Below, one piece after another: positions 23,031-36,314 of a DNA stretch of 64,000 nucleotides (positions are counted from its first letter, which is position 1; each line of letters starts with the position of its first letter). The DNA is taken from contig JARKIP010000011.1 of NCBI GenBank assembly GCA_029990175.1, positions 24,898,001 to 24,962,000 on the forward strand. Reading direction: 5' to 3'. The DNA comes from Petunia secreta (taxonomy: Eukaryota; Streptophyta; Magnoliopsida; Solanales; Solanaceae). The translations under genes and the position numbers were made by a program. A model generated the notes under the pieces. The model had not been told where the DNA came from and did not search any database. It was given only the letters and a program-made list of their open reading frames with translations.

Positions 23031-26000
23031 TTAGCGATAGTTGCGATAGACTGGAGTGTACATGCAGCTTTCAGCATACTTAACGAGATCATTAGGACGA
23101 GGCAGGCGTGTTGCCAGACCTGAAAAGGTAGGTATGTAAGTTAAAGATTATTCATCAACATGGTGCAAAATTTGTTAACTACTTTGGAGCACTCACCAAG
23201 TTCATATGCCTTAGCAGCTACTTCAGCCGCAATATGGGCTGATATTTTTCTGATGTTAGTGAATGGTGGGTAGATCCGTCCCTTCAAATAATCTTCCTCC
23301 GTTATCTGAGCTGCCAAAGCTTCCGCTGTTTCATAAAACAAATAAATTGAAGAGGTTATATGAATTTCTAACTCAGACTTGAAGTAGGTAAAATTATTGA
23401 CTTTAATACACTTACAGGCTGCCAATAGCATGTCATCATGCACTCGAATTGTTCCTGACATGATAATCCCCAAACCAAGTCCAGGGAATATGTAAGCATT
23501 GTTGGCCTATAATGCAAAAGAAGCATAAGTACCCAATTTATTATGCAAGAACAGTCGATTATAATTGGAAAAGTGCAGCACCTGGCCAGACACAAAAGTC
23601 CGTCCGTCATACTCAACAGGGTCAAATGGGCTTCCACTAGCAAAGATTGCATGACCCTGTGGTTGTCATAAATGGAAAAAGGCCACATGATTAGTGAGTT
23701 GGCTTGAAATAGAACATTTTAGAGAACCCTGAGCTATGTAAATGTTCATGGAATTTACCTTACTCCATGTATAAGCTTCCTCAGCAGTACATTCCGCTTG
23801 TGATGTTGGATTAGACAGAGCCATAATGAGAGGTTTCTGGAGAACATACATTTGTGCCAAAATTAGAAACTTCATGGTAGACTATGATTCATGGAGAATG
23901 TGTTGCATTGTCTACGCATGCATATTTTCATTTGTGTGTGAACATCCAAAATGTGTGAGAGAGGGAGACCCACCGGATTGAGAGAAGCCATAGCCTCCAC
24001 AACTTCCTTTGTAAATGTTTTTCCAACTCCAGAAGTTCCTATTAGAACAGTTGGCTTTATTGCCTGACAATGGAGAATAAAGTGAGATAAGGATTATGCT
24101 TTTGCAATCATTTTTCCAAGTCATGTCAAGCTTCAAACAAAGATGCAAACTCCACACCTTCACTGCATCTATAAGTTCCTTAACAGGTTCGTGATCATGA
24201 GCCCATGGCTTTTTGAAGTGCTGAAGGGACTCCAAACGAGAACTTACCACCAGTCCCTGTAATAAGTAGAAACTGCCTTAGTGAGAAAAGCAGATGCTCG
24301 TGACTACATAAATGACGCGATCAATATCTTCTGTTGCATGGAACTGGGATTTTAAGATCATGATGCCAGTACCTTAGAGTCAACAAGCCAAATCTTCTTT
24401 CGAGCTTCTTCTAATGGAACACTAGTCTGAAACACAAATCTAGACTGTTAGCGCAGAAGCTCTAAACAAGAAGAAATGAACAAGAACAAATGAAAAGTGG
24501 CTAGCACCTTTTTTGTTATCTCAAGTGCTATGAGCTCAGCAATACCAGTTCCAGCCTTCAGGAAGCAAAAGACAAGAGAGTTAAAAATAAAATCCCTGAT
24601 ATTGAGACATAATGTACTCTTAGTGATATGCTGATCCATACTTTGATTACATCTCTAAAAGTCTCTGATGCATATGGCTATTCTGTATATAGGTATGTAT
24701 ATGGTAGGTAGTCAAAGTAAGTTCTTTCTAGTCCACAACATACAGTATAAGTACACTATGTGAAACTCTTGAGCAATTAAACAACCCAAAAATGTGAAGG
24801 GGCAAGTTCATGAATCTCACCTCTCCAGCACCTAAGAATAAGAAAGTATGGTCAGCGAGGGTTCCACCAAGTAGTTTAAGAGATGCAATAAGCCCGGCCA
24901 GAACCACAGATGCTGTGCCCTGTAAAACAAGTATAAAGATAAGTAATCTACTAAAAATGAAGCTAAATGATTCAAGATTCTCACAATATCTACCTGTATA
25001 TCATCGTTGAATACAAGATGTGTAGTGCGATACTTTGCAAGTAGATCAAATGCATTGTGGTTTGCAAAATCTTCAAACTGAAAAATATTTCAGGCAACTT
25101 TAGGACATAACCGAACTGACAAATTTTCAGAATGGCGATTCATGATATTTGGGGGAGTTGGCAGAAGATATTAATTGCACAGGGATATTTGTAGTTAGTG
25201 ACTCACCTGAATGAGGACTTTCTCCCCGTAGTTTTGCTTAACTGCAGACATAAACTCCTCCAGAAGTTCAGCATATTCCTTTAACAGCAAACATGAATGT
25301 AATTTCAGCTTCCAGAAAAGTAGACTTTGGCAATTCCATCATTTTCATCTATAGTCCAAGAACTAAAAGTAAAAGAATACAAAGAAGTCACCAGACCTGC
25401 CCTGTAGCTCTTTTCTGCTTGAGTCCAATGTAGAACTCGTCATCGAGTAACTTCTGATTGTTTGTGCCAACATCAATGGTTATAGGCAGACACTGAAGGT
25501 GAAAAAACAATTAGTGAATTTCCAACACAGAATGAGTAAAGATGAAAATCAGCCCTCATACTGATATTTTCTCCATAAAAAACAACGTATGACAGTAGTA
25601 ATAACAGTAATAACAAAGATAATAATGACAAATTTTTAATTTGTGGTGCTAGTAGTAGTCATAAATCCATGACGACAAATTTGGGCGAAAAAGAACAAAA
25701 GGGAAAATATCAGAACAACTATCATACATTTTATAATTTGGGAGATATCATTGGAGACTAATCCATTTCAAGTTTCAAGTCCAAACAACGAAACCACATC
25801 AAAACTTCGAGAAGAAGAAATATATTAAGATGTTATGACATATGATGGCTATTCTGATCCACTTGATATTCAACATAAGAAAATTTTGTGGACATAGATG
25901 GAGATCTTTCCAATAAAACAGTCTTATTTTTTATCAAGCAAAACAGCATACAAACTAACAAAAACTGGAAATAGACAAAAGTTCCGCTCAGTTATGTATG

Positions 26001-28534
26001 AGAAAGCATAGTTGATAACCAGGAATTCGGAGGCAAGCAAAATTCAAGGGTAAAGCATGCCATCCACCAAATACAAAGCAGAAGAACTAATTAAATGAGA
26101 TCAGCTCGAGATTTATAAGTGCATAAGGAAACAAAGCTAGAGTGGTGCTTACTACTGAGGGACGAACTCCCCCAAGAGCGGTATAAAGAGAGAGCTTTCC
26201 AACCGGAATTCCCATGCCCTGAAAAAAAAAAAATTGGAAGTTTTGGTCAGTCAGTACTATCTGTCAAATCAGTTCTGTTCAGTTGTTTAAATAAACATTC
26301 TATTAGGTGGTAAATCTAACACCCAGTCAAATTTCACAGATTTACCTGACACCCAAGATCACCAAGTCCTAATATCCGCTCCCCATCAGTAACAACAATG
26401 ACTTGGATAGTCTTCTCGGGCCAATTTTTCAATACCTCAAGAATCTTTCCCCTGAAAGTTTCAGTAATACAGGTAATTACTTTATTGGAGTAAATGAGAA
26501 CTCGATGTACCGTTAAACCATACAGCAAAAAGTTCCGCCACATGTATGACCAGAAAGAAAGAAAGAAAGGACTGAAGGAAATTACTTTTCTTTTAAGCTG
26601 ATAAAGAGACCCTGAGGACGCCTGAAGATGCTTCCATACTTTTGGCAAGCCTCACCAACTGTTGGGGTGTAAACAACTGGCAATAGTTCTTCAACATGAT
26701 CGATGAGAAGCTTGTAAAATAATCTTTCATTTCTTTCCTAAGCATTGGGAAAAAATAAATTATCAGCAGGATTTTAGCACATAAAAAAAGAATCACCTAT
26801 TAATCTGGTCATAGAGTTGACTCATCGTAATATAACTTAGAACAGCTAAGTAGTGTTTTAATGGGACTGTATTCCATCAGACTGCTCCAAGATGTTGTCT
26901 ACGTAGTTCTTGAGAAATGCAGTTACATATCTGTTCAACTTATCAAAATGACAGCTTAAAGGATTTGCTATGGCACAAAAAAGATTAAAAACATGATCAA
27001 AAAGAAAAGGAAAAAGAGAAAACTAGACTAATTCTTTGCTATGGTAATTCTATTTTGTGAGATTTTGAACTGCATAGCCCGCCATTGTCATCAGATAAAA
27101 GGTGAAGGTACATTACTACCTTCAAAACATCCTTCGAAGAGTAACTCCAAGCCTTACACACATATTGACATTCATACTTAAAAAAGATCCTATCTCTAAC
27201 CTCCTATTAAGTCTATTTAAGTTCACAAAATAAACATGATGTGGAATATGTGATGCTATCAATAGAGGTAAACTACCTGAAGATCCATCATAGCCATGTA
27301 CTTTTGTAGAGGAACTTGATATTGGCGGATATTGTACATCAATTTCTTCTCCTGATAAACGACATTTGATGAAAAAGGTTCGTCTAAGTATGAGAGCGAA
27401 TTGAAAAAAAAAAAAAACAAACAACTCAATACTATGAGTCCCTTATCAAATGACCTGAAGTTCTTGGCTAAAAACAATAGGAGGTAGAAGACCGCGCAGA
27501 TAGTGAGCATCTCTCTCTGCCTCAGTGAAGGCAAGCCCTTTGTTATGGTGTGGATCACGTAACAAACTATATCCACTGAAAACAACAAAGATGATCGTCA
27601 AGAAGGACTAATTATCACACAGTTGACAACGTTGAGCCTATAACAAAAACTAAAACCACTATTTTCATAACCAAATACTCATTGATTTATAACTCTAGCA
27701 GTGAGAAGGGGTAAGAAGGAAATGGTTTCTCCTAGAAAAGGAAGCTAACTAAATAAAACTCAGATAATCCAAAGGAAAAGAGGGTCATAACACAATTTGC
27801 AAATAAACATTAGCAAAGGCGGCGGTTGTGTACAACTTATGAGTTCATCCGAACCCATTAGTTTTATCCAAAAGCAAGTATATGTGTCAAAATGACCTAC
27901 TAAAGAATTACAAATATTAGATTTTGAACCCAGTAAATCAAATGAGTTGTTGTAGAGTTTCGAACTCGAACCCATAAAGTTCAAATCTTGGATCATACCA
28001 TGCACATTAGATCCCCTATTTTGTGATCTACGAGACAACTAAAAGTTGCTCCCTCCGTTCAAAAAAGAATGACACAATTTTCTTACTATTCCGTTGCAAA
28101 AATATGGCACATATATCTGGAAACAGTTTAATTCCAAACTTGTCATTCACTATTAGTGAGATAATTTATAGCTACAGAAATATCTATATCTCATCTTAGA
28201 TCACAAGTTTCAAAAGACATAATTTATTTCTTTTTTTTAAACCTCGTGCAAGTTAAACTATGACTTATAAATAGAAACATGGGTGTACAAAATTAAACAA
28301 GGACCAGTGGACCACTACGATCTCCTTATGGTGTATATGTGGAGATATTAACACAATCCTAGAATAAAGACAAACAAATAGTTTAGATTACCTAGCAACA
28401 GAAAAAGTCCAAGGGGTAATAGTCTGATCTTCAGTAGCTCTATCCTCACCATACATATCCTCCACACCACCTCCAACACCACATTTATCTTTAATATCAA
28501 GAACTGAATCGCCTGTTGTCATTGTGCTCTCCAT
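23031..28534 (-). CDS. NADP-ME: NADP-dependent malic enzyme, cytosolic type
   Basis: Oxidative decarboxylation of malate to pyruvate and CO2, making NADPH. Coding exons, 5' to 3' on the minus strand: 28534-28392, 27575-27455, 27351-27277, 26737-26586, 26451-26346, 26218-26153, 25492-25397, 25278-25207, 25077-24994, 24919-24821, 24555-24508, 24426-24373, 24256-24158, 24063-23974, 23836-23759, 23656-23582, 23506-23416, 23325-23197, 23119-23031. All introns are GT-AG and the sum is 1767 nt, 588 aa, the length I recall for plant cytosolic isoforms. Visible motifs: VVYTPTVGEA (catalytic Tyr136), ILGLGDLGCQ (190-199), the metal-binding signature FNDDIQGT (300-307), first nucleotide-binding loop GAGEAGTG (335-342), second loop IGTSGVGK (413-420), C-terminus VYRNYR. 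The N-terminus (MESTMTTGDS) has no plastid transit peptide, hence cytosolic. No stop or frameshift was found. The exact paralogue number is undetermined. Confidence 0.95.
27820..27995. repeat. Dispersed-repeat fragment in malic enzyme intron 1
   Basis: Contains ATGAGTTCATCCGAACCCAT and GAACTCGAACCCATAAAGTT, phrases typical of short dispersed Solanaceae repeats, perhaps the family of 53655-53815. The edges are not clear. Confidence 0.35.
28049..28280. mobile_element. Stowaway-type MITE remnant in malic enzyme intron 1
   Basis: The left end CTCCCTCCGTTCAAAAAAGA is the classic Stowaway terminus in plants. The right terminus is decayed, so the end coordinate is approximate. It sits wholly inside the first intron (27576-28391). 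Confidence 0.55.
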
Positions 28535-28664
28535 CTTTATTCTTTTGCACAATCCCAATGCCTTTCTCTGTCAATAAAACAAACTAAAACTGGAAATGAA
28601 TAGAAAGAAGAAGAAACTGAAATGTATGCAACTACAATGTTCACCAAGAAAAGAACAACCCACC

Positions 28665-28672
28665 TTTATATA
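28665..28672 (-). promoter_or_regulatory. Candidate TATA box of the malic enzyme gene
   Basis: The minus strand reads GGGTTATATAAAGGTGGG about 130 bases upstream of the ATG at 28534. This spacing would place transcription start near 28635 and give a 5' leader of about 100 nt. The assignment rests on consensus and position only. Confidence 0.5.
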
Positions 28673-29084
28673 ACCCAAGAAAGAATAGAAAGTTCAAAAC
28701 TATATTCAAAATCTTTGACAAAAATGAATGCAACTTTTGTAAGTGTGAAAGTGAAAATGTTGAATGTAAGATGTGCAAGACTGAGTAAAAATAGTGTGAA
28801 GTACCAAAAAGTAAAAAAAAAAAGAAAGAAGCTGGTTAGGGGGAGAGTACCAGGGAATAGGGTCTGGTAAATGAGATCATAATAATAATAATGGTGTTAA
28901 GTTGGCATGTAAAGAGAGGGACTCGGAGAATTACGCGTTACAGAGAAATGGTAGTTGAAAACAGTTACTAACATTCTTGATTTTGAAGTATTCTTTCCAT
29001 TTTCTCCTCTCTCCCCGGTATCGCTTTGTTCTCCTCTAAAAGACATATTTGCCCTCAGGTTTTTTTTTTTTTTTTTTAAAGTCT

Positions 29085-30155
29085 GTTAATATTTGCTCAA
29101 CTATTGCTTCATTACCACAAAGTCACTTTTGTTTTTTTGTTAACTAACAGTCATTCAACTAATATTGCATTACCACAAAGTCACTTTTGTTTCTTTTGTT
29201 ACCCAAAAGTCACGAACTTTCCTCCAGTCTACCCAAAGTCACTCCAGCCGAATTTAACTTAAAACTCACCGGAAAAATGACGTGGCATCATTAATTAAAA
29301 ATAATCTTTTTTAATTATATTAGCCCAATTCTTTAACTTATTACACTAATTTTATCAAACCCAAGACCCAAACTAATTTCACTACTAATTTTACAAAAAT
29401 GAAAATTTCACCAATTCTCTTCAATGTCTCCTTGCTTGGTTACTACCCCCAATAACTATCACAACATGCTTTCTTTGGAGCAATCCTTCCAACACTCGTG
29501 AAGCTAATTACATTCACATTCTCCTCAGACAAGATGCTTCCCACATTTTCAATTATTCTTAGTTAATCAACCTGTCTGCAGAGAATGATACTGCATTTTA
29601 AGCTCACATCCACTTTAAAAGATTCAACTTTTGTTAAATGAGGGTTTTCATTTCTAACCCTGCCCTCGACAATAATAGCGCTGACAAACTTGGACTCCAC
29701 ACTGGCAATCTGAACTCGACTGGACTTTCTGGTGAACCATCTAGAAGAATTCTTTCTACAGCAATTCTTAGTCTCATTTCTTTAACAGTATAGTAAATTA
29801 GAATTATTTTAATGACTTGACACAATCAACTGCAGGGTTAAGTAGTAAAATGAGTTTGGGTCTTGGGTTGGGTAAAATTAATGTAATATGTTAAAGAATT
29901 GGATTAATATAATTAAGAAAGATTATTTTTAATAAATAATGTCACGTCATTTTTCCGGTGAGTTTTAAGTAAAATCTGACTAGAGTGACTTTGGTGTAGA
30001 CCGAAGTAAAGTTGAGTGACTTTTGGGTAACAAAAGAAAACAAAAGTGACTTTATAGTAATGAAGCAATAGTTGAGTGACTTTTGGGTAACAAAAGAAAC
30101 AAAAGTGACTTTGTGGTAATGAAGCAATAGTTGAGTGACCACCAGTAAAATTAAC
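29085..30155. mobile_element. Non-autonomous element with long terminal inverted repeats (MULE-like or foldback)
   Basis: Positions 29085-29390 are the inverted complement of about 29841-30155. Each arm contains the segment CTCAACTATTGCTTCATTAC followed by CACAAAGTCACTTTTG, partly duplicated within the arm, and further in CACCGGAAAAATGACGTGGC (left) against its complement. The roughly 450-bp centre (29391-29840) has no transposase. Two overlapping open frames occur there on the minus strand (29634-29825 and about 29563-29780), one including the protein-like run VQIASVESKFVSAIIVEGRV. No clear target duplication was found. It lies about 550 bp upstream of the malic enzyme start codon. Confidence 0.7.
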
Positions 30156-30227
30156 TCCATATTTTTTGGTTCAAAATTAGGTTTCTCTTTTCAAGTGATA
30201 GACAATAAATAGTTTTTACTCAACTCA

Positions 30228-30415
30228 GGGACGGATGTAGAGTATGAGGAGCGGATTCGGTAGAACCAGTAGATATGATGCAAACAGTGTATTTTTATTA
30301 AAAAAATCTATTAATTATGTAGAAAAATCAAGTTGAGAACCAATAACTTGCATTTAAAATCATTATCTTACAATTTAAAACTCATAAGGTTCAAATTCTA
30401 AATCCGCTTATAATT
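30228..30415. mobile_element. Short dispersed element, same family as 21446-21625
   Basis: Begins ACGGATGTAGAGTATGAGGA and ends near AAATTCTAAATCCGC, with the family's GGATT-type inverted ends. It is non-coding. Confidence 0.4.
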
Positions 30416-33400
30416 CAAACTTACAAAGTAAATAGAGATTTCTAAAGAAGTCTATAGTGGTCCTTGTCTACTCTATTTATTGCCACAAGGTCTTTAGATA
30501 TGTTCGCATATTGTTAAATCCTCTCAAGGTATGTATTAATATAAAATAACTTATGCGTAATTTTTTGCCAAAATATTTATTTAAATAGAAAAGCACATTT
30601 AGTGCCGAAGCTAGATCAGGTGAAAGAGGTTTAATTGAATTCCTTTTGTTAAAAAATTGCACACATAAAAGATATAAACAAAATTTTGTGTATATGTACA
30701 TACTCCTATTAAATGTGCTTACTATAGATTCATAAGTATGGCATTATTACACTTCTTTAGAATTCATTACTCAAATTCGTGGCTCCTGTCGTTACATCTC
30801 ATTAGTCATTCATTACTGTGTTGTTGGCTTTAACGCCTAGAACTAGTATGTTATTGCAAATCAATTAATGCTTCCAAAGTAGAGCTTTCTTAATTGTTAC
30901 CCTCAAAACTTTGAAGAGAAGAATCAAACTCAATCTCTTAAATAATCCCACCCACCGTCCAGTACTAAGTAATAAGTTCGATTGGTATAGTTCTATCACT
31001 CGTTATGGTACGATATCAAACTTTAATTCGATGATCCTAATTCAAACTTTTAACATTTTTTGAAATTGGAGCAGCTTTCTTTTAGCAGTTAGCACGTCAG
31101 TTTTACCGCTTACCATTCACTGAACCTCACCAAGAAAAGAAAATTTTCTGCCCGATCAAACTTTCGAGATTTTAGGTTAACAACAATAATAGGAGTAAGT
31201 ACTAGCATTTTGGTAACTTTAATTGTAGGATAAATCTGTTGTACATCCATTATTGAAAAAGAGAAGCACGTTATGTGAGACTTTAAAATGGAGAGAGTGA
31301 AGATTGTAGTACAACTTATTTTAAGAACGTGCATAACAGTATAGCTTAATTACATCGGTGATAACATAATTATACTGAATAAAATGTGTTTATGTAACCG
31401 ATAGATTGACTAATCTACACATGTACATATAAAAAGTAACTTGTCATATTGTCAAAATATAGAAAAAAAAAAGTTAATTAACTCTTTAATCCGAAATTTA
31501 TTGGCTTGGCCCTCGCTAATTCAAGTTCAAATCGCATTGCGTAAGATTCATTAACAAAGAAAATGCTCCTCATTAACAGTTTCTACATTAATAAAACTTA
31601 AGCCTGAAATTAATTAATGATAAAAAATCTCATCAACAAACAATTCTTGGTGACCACTCAATAAATCGGACATGTTGAGCCAACAAATTTAGTGTGCATG
31701 AGCACATGCATATACATACTAGTACTAGTAATATATTCATTTAGTACGTATATATATTAACCTAGGACTTGTAATGATCATGCATGATAGAATCACCCTT
31801 TAGTAAAGGTGTCGTCTGACATTAGAAAAAAACTTTCTATATCTATGTGTTTGTATAGTAGTAGTATATTTCTTCAAGATAATACAGATATACATAAAAG
31901 ATTGATACCGGTAAAAGTAAATCAAGTTGTGACAGAAAGCAAGTGAATGTTCCACATTAATTAAACGCTTAGACGAATCTTAAAAATAGATCAAAACTCA
32001 TTAGAAATATTCAGCATACGTCTGCTGAATTTCATAATAATCATTGGACGGAAATTAAAAACATGGAAGGAAATTGTTGCTTTGGGTATTGAAGTCTAAC
32101 TAATCTGTAGAATTTGGCTTGAAGCAAAAGCACTGAATACGCGGCGTCTGCCCACATTTGTTTTATGACCTTGAGAAGTTGTCTTTTTTCAAATACGTTC
32201 ACCTCTCATTTCATTTCTACTAATTCTAAACTCTAGCTACCTGCCTAACTTATTTGACCAAACTTCGTTCTCTTTCTTTTTATAGAACAAAATTTTCTTA
32301 ATACATATGTTCGTGTGGTATCCACACGCCTCTTAAATAATCTCAACCAAAACTCTGTTTTTTATTTATTAATTAATATACTACTCACTAGCTTTAATCT
32401 TGGTAGTATATAATATTATATATACTCATGTCCTATTCAATCTCCCAGTTTCCTCTTGAGCATGGTCAGAAATTTTCGTTATCTTTTTAATAGAGAAATG
32501 AGGACAAATGATAAATCTTTACCAGTCTAGTTACTCAAACAAAATACTAGGAATAGTTTAATGTTATTAGAGAATGTGCATGTCATAGTTTTAATTTAGT
32601 TGTACGTCATATTACTTTGGCAAAACCTATGATAGCTGACAAATTAGAATTAAGAACTTGAAAAGCCAATAGACATAAAAACGAATGATGCAATAAGTTC
32701 GTAGCACAATTTATCAGCTGACTTTTTCAAAAGCACATGGAACAGTGGCGTTTATTTTGTTTGTAAGCTCGATGGAAAATGTTGAATAAAAAAAGAAGCA
32801 ACAAGAGAAGAATATGTTCGTGTATGATATGAGTTTTGACTTGTCAAAACTAACGAGAAACAAAGGAACCAAAAGTATAAGTTTGTAGCACAAATTATCT
32901 GAATGTTTCCAAAAGGCAAAGGGTACACTACAGAGCGGCTGTTCATATTTGTCAGACATGTCAATGGGAAATCTTTAAAATAAAAAAAGACGAAGAAGAA
33001 AGGAATTTGTGTGTATATATTTACTAAAAAAAGCTAAGACTTGATCGTGTTGACCACAAGTTTCCAGAACCAAAGTTTACACCATGGACGCTTCATACTT
33101 TTCCGAAAACTGTAAATGACAAGCATTTGGAGCAATGGTCACTGTCCCTTGCGACCACTTCAACTTCAACTCCACCGTTATTACCACCATTTCAACTCCG
33201 CGACACTCATAATAAGAACATATAATATTGCACAAAAACCATCTCATAAATAATTTCTCGCATACCTTCAATTTTACCATTTTCTTCAATCACGATATGT
33301 TCACTAGAAGACCATCGGTCCTCAATTACTATAATCCCACCTTGACCACCACAATACAATGTTGTTGCAAATGAATTAGGAGTTGAATACTACGTGCCTA

Positions 33401-33737
33401 TGTTTGTTTTTGTATTGGATGTCAATGCCAGGCTCCAACATCGCTATTAGTAATAACGTTGTGTTTGTAGAATTAATTCCAAGAGAAGTGAGCATTCAAC
33501 TTAGTGGCACAATTGATTTAGTCTGATTTAAGGTTTGAGAATGGTTAATTTGAGTTCTTTAGCTCAGGGGCAATGGTCTGTGTTGCATAAATTAAGGTTA
33601 AGTTTGATCATTCTCCTATTTAAAAGAGGTTCAAGTGCTGTAAAATTTTTGTTGTGACTGAATAAGTGCATAATTGGCTAAATCTGTTAACATCAAAGGT
33701 ACCCAATTGAAGGAAAACAAATTCAAACCATTTAGTA
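30416..33737. other. Intergenic DNA, no gene recognised
   Basis: AT-rich sequence with only short unconvincing frames. Two overlapping minus-strand frames at 32714-32964 are hydrophobic low-complexity runs without family resemblance. The segment GACTTTTTCAAAAGCACATG at 32720 has a partial echo near 32910. Confidence 0.5.
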
Positions 33738-34006
33738 CTCCCGTCCAAAATAAGTGGTCATTTTGGATTTTGCACACTTCTTACATACGAATATTGAAAA
33801 AGTGAAATAATTTCGGGTGAGTTTACTATATTATTTTTTACTTTTTCTAACACTATTTAAAAAAGATAATTAGAACAATGCACGAAGTAAGGGTATATTG
33901 GAAAAACTACATTAATTTATTTCTTGTTTTCCTAAATTGACACATATTTCCAACCAAGAAAGAATGACTAAATGGCCAATTATTTTGGACCGGATGGATG
34001 GAGCAG
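33738..34006. mobile_element. Stowaway-type MITE, 269 bp
   Basis: Starts CTCCCGTCCAAAATAAGTGG and ends with the imperfect complement (ATTATTTTGGACCGGATGGA then TGGAGCAG). It is flanked by TA on both sides (33736-33737 and 34007-34008), the expected target duplication. Size and ends are typical and there is no coding content. Confidence 0.78.
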
Positions 34007-35250
34007 TATAATTTAAGAATTAATTTGAATATTTTCCCCTTTTAAACAAGCCAACATATAGTGACATAAGGAATAAGAAGCATTAGGGCGGGAAAAATAT
34101 AGGTATGGCGAAGCAGTGTGTTCAAGTCAAACCTCACAAATATGCTGCAAAACAGGGCCGTACGTACAAGTTACTATAACACAAGAGGCCAGAGCTGTAA
34201 TCCATTTACAAATAGATAATTCAAGTTAAGGACGTGTTTGGATGGACAATTACGTAACAGAAAATCAACTATTACTCCAAGGAATCATTTGATTGATCAC
34301 GTGATGAAATTGATCTTGATTTTGTTGTCAAAATCTATTTAACTAGTGCTGTGAATATGTCTCTGCGTTTTTACTTTAATTTCTCTCTGACAAATTGGAT
34401 ACGTTGTCTTTGTAACTTATGTTAAAAAGTTTGAACCTACCATATAAACTCCAAAACAAATGTTTAAGCTTCAAAGAATCAAAATTTTCTTTTCAAATTA
34501 TATATGACACAACAAAATGCATAAGCTAGAACTCCATGTTGGGTTGTTCAGTTAACCACTAATTGTGTAAAGAGTGTTCAAAATATATATACTGTTATTT
34601 AATACTAAATAATTAAATTTAATTTATCTGTGCAATATAATTTTTCGACGGAGGGGTGCCTGACCACCTTTGTATTGCTCCTGTACTAATCAATTAGGAT
34701 ATCCCACTTTTCATTTTCTCTTTTTTCATGTTCTTACATTGTACATTTTTAAAATACTACTTATATACAGATTTAACAGCGTGAAGAATTAAAATCTTCA
34801 AAATCTTAAGAAAAATCGTCTAAAAAGAAAGCACAACTACTTAGACAGGAAAACGGCCTTTTTCTCCATTGTTTTCTTTCTCCTCCTCGTCATCCTTTTA
34901 GCTTTAAATAAAGTATGGAAATGTGTTCTAAAGCAACATTAGATATAAGTAATTTTACTTTATCAACTGTCATAACTGAATCTCCATTGAAGAATAGCAT
35001 GACTCCAATGAGCAGAAGATTCAACTTCTAAAAGTTAGATGAAAATGGAAGAGTGGAAAAGGATAATACAATGAAATTTAGGCTTTACTAAACTAAGAAA
35101 TTTTAACTACTGTAGTTTCTAATTAAAGTGACGATAAGTGATAAACCATGAACATTGATAAAATTTATATGCGAAAAACTTGTATTACATTCATTTGTAC
35201 AGTGCAAGTATGAATGTGGGTAAAAGTTGACATGATTTATAAACCTATAG
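34007..35250. other. Intergenic DNA, no gene recognised
   Basis: AT-rich, with stops in every frame. A GGACGTGTTTGGATGG phrase at 34230 may be one end of a decayed small TIR transposon, but no partner end was found. Confidence 0.45.
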
Positions 35251-35257
35251 GATAGTC

Positions 35258-35490
35258 TGGTACAATGACTAGGGATAGTTATAATCTCAGGATAAAATGA
35301 GGATTTATTTTATCTCTTTTTCAATTTGAGATTAGTAATCCCAGATTTTTTATAAAACAATTTTGGTATTATTGTTATACATCATTCCATGATAATGATG
35401 ACATAATAGCCCTTATTAAAATTAAATATACATATTTTATATTATATGTTGTATCATATTTTTAATCTACTAAACCAAACATCTGCTAGT
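35258..35490. mobile_element. Possible small TIR transposon (MITE)
   Basis: The left part TAGTCTGGTACAATGACTAG and the right part CTACTAAACCAAACATCTGC form weak inverted ends around an interior with AGATTAGTAATCCCAGA. I recall similar MITEs from Solanaceae introns and flanks. The boundaries are approximate. Confidence 0.4.
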
Positions 35491-35551
35491 AAATGTACAT
35501 CCTCTATCGTTATTAAAAAAAATTATTTGAATTGAACATTTTTGTACCTGA

Positions 35552-35669
35552 TATTAAAATTTTGAACACCTTTTTCGTGTATTGAAAACATAAGCACCAC
35601 TCTTCACCTGTATTAAAATTTTGAACACCTTTTTCGTGTATTGAAAACATAAGCACCACTCTTCACCTG
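35552..35669. repeat. Perfect tandem duplication, 59-bp unit
   Basis: 35552-35610 and 35611-35669 are identical by direct comparison. Each runs from TATTAAAATTTTGAACACC to CTCTTCACCTG. Confidence 0.95.
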
Positions 35670-35994
35670 CAATTAGATAAACTGCCGATTACCAGCAATC
35701 AGCTTTAACGACCTCACTTTTTCTGCCCTCTCCATGAAGAATGTCAAACACCTATCTCCATCTCCATCTCCATCTTCGGCGACAGTACTCTGATCGTAGG
35801 TGCAATCAGGACTTTGAAATTGGAAAGCAACCAAAATCATTGTGAAACTTTGACGATCTGACCTTTATGTATCTATGTATCAATTTCTAGAGAGATTTTT
35901 TCATAAGATATGTTTCTTTAGTTTTTTTTTTTTTTTTTTTTTTTGGTGTATGTGAAAATCGCCATGAATAACACTATTAGCTCCGGCAGCAGCA

Positions 35995-36117
35995 ATGAAG
36001 GATTATTTATTCAAGAGCTATGGAACTCATCAGCATCCGAAGCGGCACAACGTTGTGGTGTTTGCTATTGCTGGTATTATGATGGTGGAGTCGTTGAATT
36101 ATCTGGTTGCAAGTTAG
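35995..36117 (+). CDS. Possible 40-codon ORF, unrecognised
   Basis: ATG at 35995 to TAG at 36115. The product begins MKDYLFKSYGTHQHPKRHNV, continues with a hydrophobic VVFAIAGIM stretch and ends YLVAS. It reads more like a protein N-terminus (basic then membrane-like) than the overlapping 66-aa frame at 35943-36143. CT-rich leader-like DNA (TCTCCATCTCCATC at about 35757) lies upstream. No family was recognised and no downstream exon was found. It could be a relic first exon or chance. Confidence 0.2.
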   Translation: MKDYLFKSYGTHQHPKRHNVVVFAIAGIMMVESLNYLVAS

Positions 36118-36314
36118 TAGAGGTTGGTTATGCGGAACCCTAGAGGGAATGTCAATGTGGAGAATTGATGCAGAATATGTGTTTACTATCGAAAACTATG
36201 ATGTTATCGCCGAAAAATAAAAAAATAATAATAAAGCAACTATGAATGTTGGTGCTTAGAACTTATATAATTTATGAACAGCGATGACGGTTTTGCCTAA
36301 TTTATCTACAAATA

